Shown here in pieces: positions 39,096-46,946 of a DNA stretch of 64,000 nucleotides (positions are counted from its first letter, which is position 1; each line of letters begins with the position of its first letter). The DNA lies in contig NZ_SJZI01000047.1 in the NCBI RefSeq assembly GCF_004337505.1, positions 1-64,000 of the forward strand, given 5' to 3'. The DNA is from Flaviaestuariibacter flavus (GTDB lineage: Bacteria; Bacteroidota; Bacteroidia; Chitinophagales; Chitinophagaceae). The position numbers and the translations under genes are program-made. Below the pieces are notes generated by a model that had not been told where the DNA came from, did no database searches, and was given only the letters and a program-made list of their open reading frames with translations.

Positions 39096-41246
39096 TTACT
39101 TCGCTGCCTTCTTCGGGTGCACGAACTTCAGCTCGGAGATGATGTTCTGCGCGCCGGCGAACTTGTCGATGATGAAGCACACGTAGCGGATGTCGACCAT
39201 GATGTTGCGGCAGATATCGGGGTCGTAGGAGATGTCGCTCATGGTGCCTTCCCATACGCGGTCGAAGTTGAGGCCCACGAGGTTGCCCGAGGCATCCAGC
39301 GCGGGCGAGCCCGAGTTGCCGCCGGTGGTGTGGTTGGTGCCGATAAAGCATACCGGCTGCTTTCCCTTAGCGCCATACTGGCCGAAGTCTTTGTTCTTGT
39401 AAAGCGTGCGCAGCTTCTCGGGCACGTCGAATTCGTAGTCGCCGGGCACGTACTTCTCCATCACGCCGTCGAGGTAGGTGTACAGCCCGTAGTTGACGCC
39501 GTCGCGCGGGTTGTAAGCTTTGGCTTTACCGTAGGTAACGCGCAGTGTGCTGTTGGCATCGGGGTAAAAGCGCTTCTCGCCAAACACTTCCATCTGGGCG
39601 CGCATATAAGTGCGTTGCAGCGCGTTGATCCGTGTTTGCAGCTCCGTTACGTTGGCGCCGGCGGTGCTGCCGTAGGTGTCCTGCATTTCGAGGGCGAGGT
39701 GGAAGGCGGCATCCTTGCGCAGGGCGGCAGCCACCTCTTTCGGCTCGCCGTTGAGCAGGCGGAACAGCTCCGTGGAATCATCAACCAACGAGTTGCGGTA
39801 CAGGTCGGCGATGCGCTCCGGAGTAGCTTTCGAAGCGAGGGTGGCGGCCACGTAGTCGGCTTTCTGGTCATTGGCATAAAGCGGCAGCAGGGCCTCGGCC
39901 ACGGCGCGGTCCACCGTGGGGTTGAATTCGGCGTAATCGGCACGGAGCTCGGCGCGCACTTTATCGCGCACCGTGTTGTAGTCGGGGCTTCCCTTTTCGG
40001 CGGCGGCCACCAGCGGCTGCAGGGCGCGGGCCATCAGCAGCAGGTCGATCTTCGGCAACACTTCGTTGTAGTAGTCGCGGGCCAGCGCGTACGGCTCCAG
40101 CTGCTTCCAGGCTACGTTGAGCTCGGCCAGCACGTTGCCGTACTGCTCCTTCCACTTCGGGTTGGCCTGTACGCGGTTGCGGAACCCGGCTTCGTAGGCC
40201 AGCTTTTTCTGCACCACGTTCTTGGCGCGGAGGCCGAGCACTTCGCCCTTCCACTTTTTATAGGCATTCTCGATGCCGGCATACTTGGCGGCATACTGGA
40301 TGCGGATGCCTTCGTCCTGGCGCATATAGCCGTTGAGTACCGACAGCGCTTTCTCGCGGATGTTGATCTTCGCCGGGTCAGATACGTTCATGATCTGCAC
40401 CACGGCCGCGGAGGGCAGGTACTCGGTGGTGCGGCCGGGGAAGCCAAACACCATGGTGAAGTCATTTTCGGCAACGCCGTCGAGCGAGATGTTGAGCGAG
40501 CGCTTCGGCACCAGCGGCTTGTTGTTGGGCGAGTAGTCGGCAGGGCGGCCGTCGGGTCCTGTATAAATACGGAACAGCGAGAAGTCGCCGGTATGACGGG
40601 GCCACATCCAGTTGTCGGTGTCCTTGCCGAAGTTGCCGATGGAGGACGGCGGCGCGCCCACGAGGCGTACGTCGCGGTAGGTTTCGATGACGAAGGCGTA
40701 ATACTTGTTGCCTTCAAACATAGGGCGGATGATGATCTCCTGCCAGGCTTCGTGCGGGAGGCTCTTGCGCAGCAGGGCGATCTTGCGGTCCACAAGGGCC
40801 TGGCGGTCCTTCTCCGGCTGTGCGGGATCAAGGCCTTCGGTCACCTTGCCGGTCACCTCGTCGATGCGCACGATGAAGGAAGCGGTGAGCCCGGCGTTGG
40901 GCAGCTCCTCGCCTTTGTTCTTCGACCAGAAGCCGTCGCGGATATAGTTATGGTCGAGGGTGCTGTGGTTCTGGATGGCGTCGAAGCCGCAGTGGTGGTT
41001 GGTGAGCAACAGCCCTTGTGTGGAGATCACTTCGGCGGTGCAGAAGCCGCCGAGGCTCACGATCGCATCCTTCAGCGAGCTTTTGTTGATGCTGTAAATG
41101 TCGCTGGCGGAGATCTTCATGCCGAGGCGCTTCATGTCTTTTTCATTGAGCGACTGCAGGAGCTGCGGCAGCCACATGCCTTCGTCGGCAAAGGCGGCGA
41201 GGCGGGCGGAGAGGAAAAGGAGGACAAGCAAGGTGATTCGTCTCAT
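39096..41246 (-). CDS. S46-family dipeptidyl peptidase, DPP11-like (Asp/Glu-specific)
   Basis: A 716-residue exported peptidase that removes dipeptides from peptide N-termini in the periplasm. Signal peptide: ITLLVLLFLSARLAAFA. The S46 catalytic triad can be placed: His85 in TNHHCGFD, Asp221 in RHTGDFSLFR, Ser645 in GGNSGSPALD. Arg663 stands 18 residues after the serine; in the studied enzymes an Arg at that place (Ser655/Arg673 in the Porphyromonas enzyme) marks DPP11, while Gly marks DPP7. Preference for Asp/Glu at P1 is therefore inferred. The ATG at 41246 starts the signal peptide; the frame open to 41348 is repeat DNA. Confidence 0.93.
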   Translation of the reverse strand: MRRITLLVLLFLSARLAAFADEGMWLPQLLQSLNEKDMKRLGMKISASDIYSINKSSLKDAIVSLGGFCTAEVISTQGLLLTNHHCGFDAIQNHSTLDHNYIRDGFWSKNKGEELPNAGLTASFIVRIDEVTGKVTEGLDPAQPEKDRQALVDRKIALLRKSLPHEAWQEIIIRPMFEGNKYYAFVIETYRDVRLVGAPPSSIGNFGKDTDNWMWPRHTGDFSLFRIYTGPDGRPADYSPNNKPLVPKRSLNISLDGVAENDFTMVFGFPGRTTEYLPSAAVVQIMNVSDPAKINIREKALSVLNGYMRQDEGIRIQYAAKYAGIENAYKKWKGEVLGLRAKNVVQKKLAYEAGFRNRVQANPKWKEQYGNVLAELNVAWKQLEPYALARDYYNEVLPKIDLLLMARALQPLVAAAEKGSPDYNTVRDKVRAELRADYAEFNPTVDRAVAEALLPLYANDQKADYVAATLASKATPERIADLYRNSLVDDSTELFRLLNGEPKEVAAALRKDAAFHLALEMQDTYGSTAGANVTELQTRINALQRTYMRAQMEVFGEKRFYPDANSTLRVTYGKAKAYNPRDGVNYGLYTYLDGVMEKYVPGDYEFDVPEKLRTLYKNKDFGQYGAKGKQPVCFIGTNHTTGGNSGSPALDASGNLVGLNFDRVWEGTMSDISYDPDICRNIMVDIRYVCFIIDKFAGAQNIISELKFVHPKKAAK

Positions 41247-41282
41247 AAAGAAAGGTTGAATGTCAAAAGTAGGAGCGGATGA

Positions 41283-41445
41283 GATGAATATTGAATATCG
41301 ATCAAGGAACTCCGAAAGCAGAATAGAAGGAGAAGCGGGAATATTCAATAATCAATGTTCAATGTGCAAGGCTCAAGGTGTGGTAGCGCTCCACTTGAAA
41401 ATTGATCAGGGAGCGTTGAATATCGAACATTGCTGCCTCAAATCA
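41283..41445. repeat. GAATATTGAATATCGA / TATTCAATAATCAATGTTC word repeat
   Basis: Left words GAATATTGAATATCGATCAA (41285 on), a middle arm AATATTCAATAATCAATGTT (41340 on), and a third set GTTGAATATCGAACATTGC (41411 on). The words are complementary to each other, so several folds are possible. Same family as 46163-46252. No gene in this 280-base spacer. Confidence 0.7.
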
Positions 41446-41469
41446 GACATCCGAGATCTTAATATCACA

Positions 41470-41500
41470 AAAAGGCCCCGGAGGAATCCGGGGCCGTCAG
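41470..41500 (-). terminator. Intrinsic terminator of the glycine-zipper gene
   Basis: On the minus strand GGCCCCGG-ATTCCT-CCGGGGCC, a perfect eight-base-pair stem, followed by TTTTTGTG. It begins about 33 bases past the stop codon at 41528. Confidence 0.9.
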
Positions 41501-41527
41501 GGTGTCTTTCAAAAAAATTTATCGTTC

Positions 41528-42055
41528 TTAATAACGTCCGTCTTTTTTGTCCTGGCCGCGACCGATGATCGCACCGGCGCCAGCACCGAGGATACCGCCG
41601 ATTACAGCACCGGCACCACGGTTTTTCTTGTTGATGATGGCACCACCGGCAGCGCCGGCTACACCACCGATAACGGCGCCTTTAGCGGCTTTCGACCAGC
41701 CCTTTTTGCGTGCTACCGGAGCAGAGGCTGTGTTCGAAGAGCCCGAGCTATAGGTGCCCGAAGAGCTGCGGCTCGAAGAGGAGCTGCGGCGGGTGCTGCT
41801 GCTGCTCGAAGAGCGGGCCGGCGCATAAGCGCGGGTAGAGGCGGCGGCAGCTACCGGGGCAGCGGCCACGCCGTTATTATAGTTCTGCATGGCGGCCAGC
41901 TCGTTCTGGGCCTTCCAGGCCTGGTAAGCGGCAAGACCCGCGGTATCGGGAGTAGTCGTTGTCGTTGTCGTTGTGGTGGTCGCAGCAGGATTAGGCGTCG
42001 TGTTACAGGCGGCCATCGTTGCAGCGATCGCGATTACTGTAATAAAATTTTTCAT
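41528..42055 (-). CDS. Glycine-zipper lipoprotein with Thr- and Ser-rich tracts
   Basis: A 175-residue protein. A lipoprotein signal (TVIAIAATMAACNTT, Cys16) is followed by an uninterrupted run of ten Thr, a helical stretch (AYQAWKAQNELAAMQNY), a long Ser/Arg-rich low-complexity region and a C-terminal glycine zipper of the YMGG type (KGAVIGGVAGAAGGAI; AGAVIGGILGAGAGAI). Such zippers insert into or pack on membranes. Function unknown. The Thr run is coded by mixed ACT/ACA/ACC-type codons and so is not a simple DNA slippage product alone. The ATG at 42055 starts the signal. Confidence 0.85.
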   Translation of the reverse strand: MKNFITVIAIAATMAACNTTPNPAATTTTTTTTTTPDTAGLAAYQAWKAQNELAAMQNYNNGVAAAPVAAAASTRAYAPARSSSSSSTRRSSSSSRSSSGTYSSGSSNTASAPVARKKGWSKAAKGAVIGGVAGAAGGAIINKKNRGAGAVIGGILGAGAGAIIGRGQDKKDGRY

Positions 42056-42244
42056 AACAATCATTTTTCGGTGAACTGATGGTTGTCTTCTCCCTCATTA
42101 ATACAAAAGCGTGCCAAAGCAGCCGCGCTTGTTAAAGAAAGAAGAGTTTAACTTATAACCAGCTATAAAAGAATGTTTTAGGTCGGAATCCTTTTAACAG
42201 AAAATCCCGGTAACCCGGAAAGGGCGCCTGTGGTCTTATGGTCC

Positions 42245-42943
42245 ATGAAACCCAAGCTTCCGCCGCCTGCCTGGTGGGCCGCCTTTCTCTCGCTCTGCCT
42301 TGTAGCCACAGAGCTGCACGAGCAGGTACATATACAGACGGGCTACCTGCTCTTTGGAGCTTATGGCCCCCGCGACTTTAACCGCTGGCAGACAGCAGGT
42401 TCGGGGCCGGAGAGTGTGTGGGCCTCAGCCGCGGGGCCGCTGTTTTCCTATAGCCTTGCCTGGGCCGGCACACTGCTGCTCCGCCGCGGCGGCAAAAAAG
42501 CCGGCTGGGGCATAGCGCTCGTGTTTGCGGCGCTTCCCGGCGCGCACATCCTTACCTCCTGCGTGGGCAGTGGCGATGAACGCGTGGTGTTGGATCATTT
42601 TATGGATGCCCGCAGTGCGGCCGGGCGCAGCCTGCTGGCGGCCTGGTCGCTGCTGGTATATGGAGTGCCCGTTGCCGCAGCGGTGCGGGCACTGCCGGCA
42701 GGGCGGCGCATCGCATTGCTGGTGCTGCTGCTGCTGGCGCCCATCCTTGTGGAATTCGGATTGTTGCACCGGCTCTACAATAGCCTGCTGGAGCGCGGCT
42801 GGGGTGCCACGGTCCCGTTTGGTGGCACGCCCCTGCTGGTGCAGGCGCACCTGCTCTCCGTGCTTATATTTTGCTGGATGATGCGCCGGGCGATCAGTTG
42901 TCGCTGGCCGGGGCAGCCGCTTCCTCGCGCTTCTTCTTTTTAA
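42245..42943 (+). CDS. Integral membrane protein with HExxH motif
   Basis: A 232-residue protein with five to six hydrophobic helices. The first holds ATELHEQVHIQTG, an exact HExxH zinc-protease pattern, followed by FGAYGPRDFNRWQ and a Gly-rich AAGPLFSY segment; a second His pair occurs in DHFMD. The arrangement recalls M50-type intramembrane peptidases and DUF3267 relatives, but the third ligand is not evident, so peptidase function is only a proposal. The gene runs 50 bases into the convergent gene at 42894. Start at 42245 or 42230. Confidence 0.7.
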   Translation: MKPKLPPPAWWAAFLSLCLVATELHEQVHIQTGYLLFGAYGPRDFNRWQTAGSGPESVWASAAGPLFSYSLAWAGTLLLRRGGKKAGWGIALVFAALPGAHILTSCVGSGDERVVLDHFMDARSAAGRSLLAAWSLLVYGVPVAAAVRALPAGRRIALLVLLLLAPILVEFGLLHRLYNSLLERGWGATVPFGGTPLLVQAHLLSVLIFCWMMRRAISCRWPGQPLPRASSF

Positions 42944-43925
42944 AGAGGCCGCGGAACAGGCCAAAGCCTTTCTTTTCTTCTTTCACCTCGCTGTCGGCGA
43001 CGCTCTTGTTGTCGGGTGTGACAGCGGTTTCTTTCGGCTTTGCTTTTTCTGCAACGTCGTTCGCAGGCTTATCGGCTTTGTCGGGTGCGACGGCTGTCTT
43101 CACCGGCTCGCGAAGCGGATCGGCGCTGGCCGGTGCGGCTTCCGTGCCTTTATTGGCGGTGGCCGGGTCGGGAGTGACGGCAAGTACATCGCTGTCGGAT
43201 GCAGCCGTACGTTTCGGTGCCGCCGGCCGGGGGTGCGTGGCGGACTTATGTATGGCAAGGGCCGACGAATCGGTATGCTCGCTGTTGTTGCTGAGGGCGA
43301 TGGGCTGTGCCTTCGGCTGGGGCAGCAGGAAGCCGGATTGCTGCGGCTGCTGCCCGGGCACTGCCGTGGCGGTGGCTGCATTGGCGCTTTCGCTGACCAG
43401 CTGCGTGGCCTGCCCGGCCACCTGCGGGCGCACCTGCACCAGGTGGGAGAATACGCCGCTGCGCCAGCCGATCACCACCAGCGTGGAAAGGGTGCAGAAG
43501 AGCATGAATTCGGCAATATTGTTCCGGGTGGAAGCAGGCTTATACTGAACGACCTCTACGGCGTCCTCCTCGCGGAGATAGACGGGGCCTGTGGGAATCT
43601 CGGCACGCGGTGTTCCCTGGTGGAGCGGCACCTGGTGGTACAGGGCGGCGAGGGCGCGGCGGCGGATGCTCTCGGCACGCAGGGCCATCTCCCGGTCGCT
43701 GATATGCTCCGTGACAGAAGACGAAAGTTTTTCGGTGGGGGAGAGGCTATAGCCCTTGGGCAGGGCGGACTCGATCTCGGGCACTTCGGCGGGCTGGTGC
43801 CAGTATTGACTGCGGCCTTCCACCCACACAAGATCGCCGGGCAGCAGGCATTGTTGCAATAATTCACCAAGTGGAAAGGGACCGGTTTCGCGGTTGTTCC
43901 GAAGTAAGTAATAGCGATCGCTCAT
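42894..43925 (-). CDS. GYF-domain membrane protein with Ala/Pro/Lys-rich tail
   Basis: A 343-residue protein. Residues 1 to about 55 form a GYF_2 domain (YYLLRNNRETGPFPLGELL, then PGDLVWVEGRSQYWHQP), usually a protein-interaction module in the cytoplasm. A single helix follows in the middle (IAEFMLFCTLSTLVVIGW), then a long low-complexity region of Ala, Pro, Thr and Lys and a basic end (FRGLFKKKKREE). Function unknown. Its last 50 bases overlap the convergent HExxH gene in the opposite strand. Confidence 0.75.
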   Translation of the reverse strand: MSDRYYLLRNNRETGPFPLGELLQQCLLPGDLVWVEGRSQYWHQPAEVPEIESALPKGYSLSPTEKLSSSVTEHISDREMALRAESIRRRALAALYHQVPLHQGTPRAEIPTGPVYLREEDAVEVVQYKPASTRNNIAEFMLFCTLSTLVVIGWRSGVFSHLVQVRPQVAGQATQLVSESANAATATAVPGQQPQQSGFLLPQPKAQPIALSNNSEHTDSSALAIHKSATHPRPAAPKRTAASDSDVLAVTPDPATANKGTEAAPASADPLREPVKTAVAPDKADKPANDVAEKAKPKETAVTPDNKSVADSEVKEEKKGFGLFRGLFKKKKREEAAAPASDN

Positions 43926-44036
43926 AGTTCCGGGATTTTTCGTGGGAAGTCCCTCCGGTGGCTGTTCTTCAAGGTTCCAGACAGGCTTCGCTAACCATTG
44001 TATCTACCAAAGGCATGCCCATTTGGCACCGCAGTT

Positions 44037-46172
44037 ATGCCGGCCATCAAATGGCCTTCTTTTTTTAACAGCCTGCTCATGACGACTGCTTCAACCTGCC
44101 CGCCGGCCTTGTTGTTCCTCGGACCACTGCTTGCTTCCCTGGCCGCGAACGGCCAGGAAGCGGACAGCTCGGTGCAGCTCGGCGAGGTGCGGGTGCAGGC
44201 CTTCGAGGGTGCGCGCCGCCTGCGCAACCTGCCGGCGCCCGTGCAGTACATCGGGCAGCGCACCCTCGGGCGTTTTGCGCCGACCGCCATCGTACAGGCC
44301 GTGAATTCAACGCTCGGCGTCCGGATGGAAGAACGCTCCCCCGGCTCTTACCGCTTTAACATCCGCGGCTCCGCACTCCGGTCTCCCTTTGGCGTGCGCA
44401 ATGTGAAAGTCTATTTCAACGACCTTCCCATCACCGACCCTGGCGGCCACACTTATCTCAACCAGCTCGGTTACTACAACTTTCATCACCTCGAAATCAT
44501 CCGCGGCCCCGGCAGCAGCCTTTACGGCGCGGGCACCGGTGGCGCCCTGCTCATTGAAAGCAGCGATACCGCGGAGCGCCCCGGCCTCCTTACCGAGTGG
44601 GCCGGCGGCAGCTACGGGTTGCTCAATGCCTATGGGCGCATCATCACCGGCAGTGAAAAAATGCAGAACAAGATCGGCTTCCAGCACCAGGAGAGCGTCG
44701 GCTACCGCGCACACTCGCGGCTGCGCCGCGACGTGCTGAGCTGGACGGGAAACTTCCGTCCCGCGGCGGGGCGGCAGCTCAAGACCACCTTTCTGTACGG
44801 CGACCTGAAATACGAAACGCCCGGTGCGCTCACCGCTACAGAATATGCCCTTGATCCGAAGGCCGCGCGGCCCGGAACTCAATTCTTCCCTGGTGCGGAA
44901 GAAGCGCAGGCCTCCATCCGCCAGCAGCAGCTGCTGGCCGGGCTTGCATACGAACAGGAGCTGCTGCCGCGGTTGACAGCGAAAAGCAGCGCCTACACGC
45001 AGTTTACCCTCCTGCGCAATCCTACCCTTCAGAATTACGCCCGCAGCAACGAGGCGCACGGCGGGCTGCGCGGCCTGCTTTCCTACAGGCTTCCGCTCGG
45101 TGCCGGCAACAGGCTCCGCTTTGATGGCGGCACCGAATGGCAGGAAGGATTCACCACGCTCGCTATTAATAAGAGCGACGCGGGCAACCCGGATTCGCTC
45201 CGCTACATCGACGAGATCCGCAACCGGCAGGTGCTGTTCTTCCTGCAGGCCGTCGCCGACATCGGGCCCTGGACCCTGACCGCCGGCACAAGCCGCAACT
45301 TCCTGCGGGTGCTCTTCCAGCGCTACAGCCCGGCCTCGGCCGGCCTGCAGGAGCAGCGCTTCCGGCAGTGGTCGCCGCGCGTGGCGCTGCTGCGCCGCCT
45401 CGGCAGGTGGAGCCTGTGGGGCGCATTCTCACGGGGCTTTTCGCCGCCCACCACCGCCGAATTGCTGCCTTCGGGCGGCACCATCAACACCGGTCTCTCA
45501 GCCGAGCTCGGCGACAACTTCGAGCTCGGGCTGAAGGCTGCGCCGCTGCGCGGGCTATTCGTGGAAGTGTCGGGATATCATTTTCGCCTGCGCAACACCA
45601 TCGTGCAGCGCCGCACGGCCGGCGGTGGTGATTTCTTTGTCAATGCCGGCGGCACGCGGCAGCAGGGCATCGAGGCACAGGCGCGCTACGAGCTGCTGCC
45701 CCGCGCCACCTTCACGGAGGGCACGGGCTTCTGGGTCGCCTATACCTGGCAGCACTATCGCTACCAGGACTTCAGGCAGGTGACGGAGGATTATTCGGGT
45801 AATGCGCTGCCCGGCATCGCGCCGCATACGCTCGCTGCGGGCGCCGACCTGTGGCTGAAGGGCCGCTTCTTTGCCACGCTTACGTATTACTACAGCGACC
45901 GGCTGCCGCTCAGCGACGCCAACGATGTGTACGCCGCCGCCTACCATCTTGTAGGTGCTAAAGTGGGCCTGCAACACTGGTGGAAGGCGCGCCTGCGGGT
46001 GAAGCTGTTTGTGGGCGCGGATAATTTGCTGGACGAGCGCTATAGCCTGGGCAACGATATCAACGGCTTCGGCGGACGTTACTTCAATGCGGCCGCGGGC
46101 AGGAACTGGTACGCGGCCCTGGTGGTGGAGCACTTGTTTCGGGAAGCCCGCCCAAGAGATAATATTCAATAA
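44037..46172 (+). CDS. TonB-dependent outer-membrane receptor
   Basis: A 711-residue receptor that imports a substrate (siderophore, vitamin or sugar) using TonB energy. After the signal (about PALLFLGPLLASLAANGQ) comes a TonB-box-like start (VQLGEVRVQAFEG), a plug domain with MEERSPGSYRFNIRGSALR and LEIIRGPGSSLYGAGTGGA, and a 22-strand-type barrel ending FNAAAGRNWYAALVVEHLF. There is no carboxypeptidase-like extension and no SusD neighbour, so it is more FecA/BtuB-like than SusC-like. Starts at 44037 or 44079; the second gives a more usual signal. The last residues (DNIQ) and stop are coded by a repeat. Confidence 0.92.
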   Translation: MPAIKWPSFFNSLLMTTASTCPPALLFLGPLLASLAANGQEADSSVQLGEVRVQAFEGARRLRNLPAPVQYIGQRTLGRFAPTAIVQAVNSTLGVRMEERSPGSYRFNIRGSALRSPFGVRNVKVYFNDLPITDPGGHTYLNQLGYYNFHHLEIIRGPGSSLYGAGTGGALLIESSDTAERPGLLTEWAGGSYGLLNAYGRIITGSEKMQNKIGFQHQESVGYRAHSRLRRDVLSWTGNFRPAAGRQLKTTFLYGDLKYETPGALTATEYALDPKAARPGTQFFPGAEEAQASIRQQQLLAGLAYEQELLPRLTAKSSAYTQFTLLRNPTLQNYARSNEAHGGLRGLLSYRLPLGAGNRLRFDGGTEWQEGFTTLAINKSDAGNPDSLRYIDEIRNRQVLFFLQAVADIGPWTLTAGTSRNFLRVLFQRYSPASAGLQEQRFRQWSPRVALLRRLGRWSLWGAFSRGFSPPTTAELLPSGGTINTGLSAELGDNFELGLKAAPLRGLFVEVSGYHFRLRNTIVQRRTAGGGDFFVNAGGTRQQGIEAQARYELLPRATFTEGTGFWVAYTWQHYRYQDFRQVTEDYSGNALPGIAPHTLAAGADLWLKGRFFATLTYYYSDRLPLSDANDVYAAAYHLVGAKVGLQHWWKARLRVKLFVGADNLLDERYSLGNDINGFGGRYFNAAAGRNWYAALVVEHLFREARPRDNIQ

Positions 46173-46252
46173 TCAATTTTCAATGCTCAGGTCGCAAGGT
46201 GAGGGAGCAGTCACTTGAACATTGAATATTGAGCATCGATTATTGAATATTT
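46163..46252. repeat. AATATTCAATAATCAA / TTGAATATTGAGC long hairpin
   Basis: Left arm AATATTCAATAATCAATTTT and right arm CATTGAATATTGAGCATCGA, TTATTGAATATT are complementary around a core with GGTGAGGGAGCAGTCACTTG. The left arm begins inside the TonB receptor gene and supplies its TAA. Same family as 41283-41445. Confidence 0.8.
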
Positions 46253-46525
46253 CTACGCCTTTACGCTTTGAATGTGCTTGTGGCAGCGGCCGGTTTTCCC
46301 GGGAGGCCATCCGTATTTTTACGAAGAAAATCGGCAAGTTTCCCGCTTGCCTGCGCCGCGCTCCCTTATTAGTTTTGTTTGCAGAAGTTGGCTGAGCCAT
46401 TCAGCCGTTCCGATCCTACGAAAAACCAGATTAAGATCCGTTCCCTTGAAGAACCTTCACCCGTCAGTCAACTTCTATCTTCATTCGCCGCCGAAGCATA
46501 CACAAGGTTCTGAATCAAATTAAAC
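46253..46525. other. Spacer ahead of the response regulator gene, nothing recognised
   Basis: About 270 bases without a credible coding frame. A TATCTTCA at 46468 resembles a -7 element but is 51 bases from the gene, and the start codon is preceded by A-rich sequence (CAAATTAAAC), the usual weak translation signal in this group. Confidence 0.4.
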
Positions 46526-46921
46526 ATGCTGCCTACACTGCCCTACCGGGTCTTCCTGGTAGATGATGATATTGACCTGCTGATGCTGCTGGAGCGCCGC
46601 CTCCAGGCAGCGGGCTACGCCGTGGAAACCGCGGCCAGTATTGCCGAGGCCGAAGAGCTGCGGCACGCTTTCCGTCCGCACCTCTACCTCGTCGACATCA
46701 ACATCAACGGCGAAGACGGCCGCACGCTTTGCTGGAAGATAAAGATGCAGGAAGGCGATGCCGGCATAAAGGTGTTGCTCATTACCGGGTACGACTGCCA
46801 CCGCGGCCGCGCGGCTCTCTTCGGCGCCGACGAGGTGCTGGCCAAGCCGGTGCCCACCGATTACCTGCTGATGCGCCTCCAGTTTCACCTGGGCAGGCTG
46901 GCCGCCGACCAGTTGCGCTGA
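46526..46921 (+). CDS. Single-domain response regulator
   Basis: A 131-residue receiver domain with no output domain. The acidic pair is VFLVDDDIDLL, the phosphate acceptor Asp is in LYLVDININGEDG, the Thr is in LLITGYD and the Lys is in EVLAKPVPTDY. It could pass phosphate to another protein or act by binding. A PAS histidine kinase ends 25 bases away on the opposite strand, which is a natural partner although convergent genes are not an operon. Confidence 0.92.
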   Translation: MLPTLPYRVFLVDDDIDLLMLLERRLQAAGYAVETAASIAEAEELRHAFRPHLYLVDININGEDGRTLCWKIKMQEGDAGIKVLLITGYDCHRGRAALFGADEVLAKPVPTDYLLMRLQFHLGRLAADQLR

Positions 46922-46946
46922 CTCCTTACTGACTTGTTGAATTGAA

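Noticed and set aside
38979..41282. 767-codon open frame on the plus strand opposite the S46 peptidase
   Set aside because: It mirrors the peptidase gene almost exactly, crosses both terminators at its start, and has no recognisable motif.
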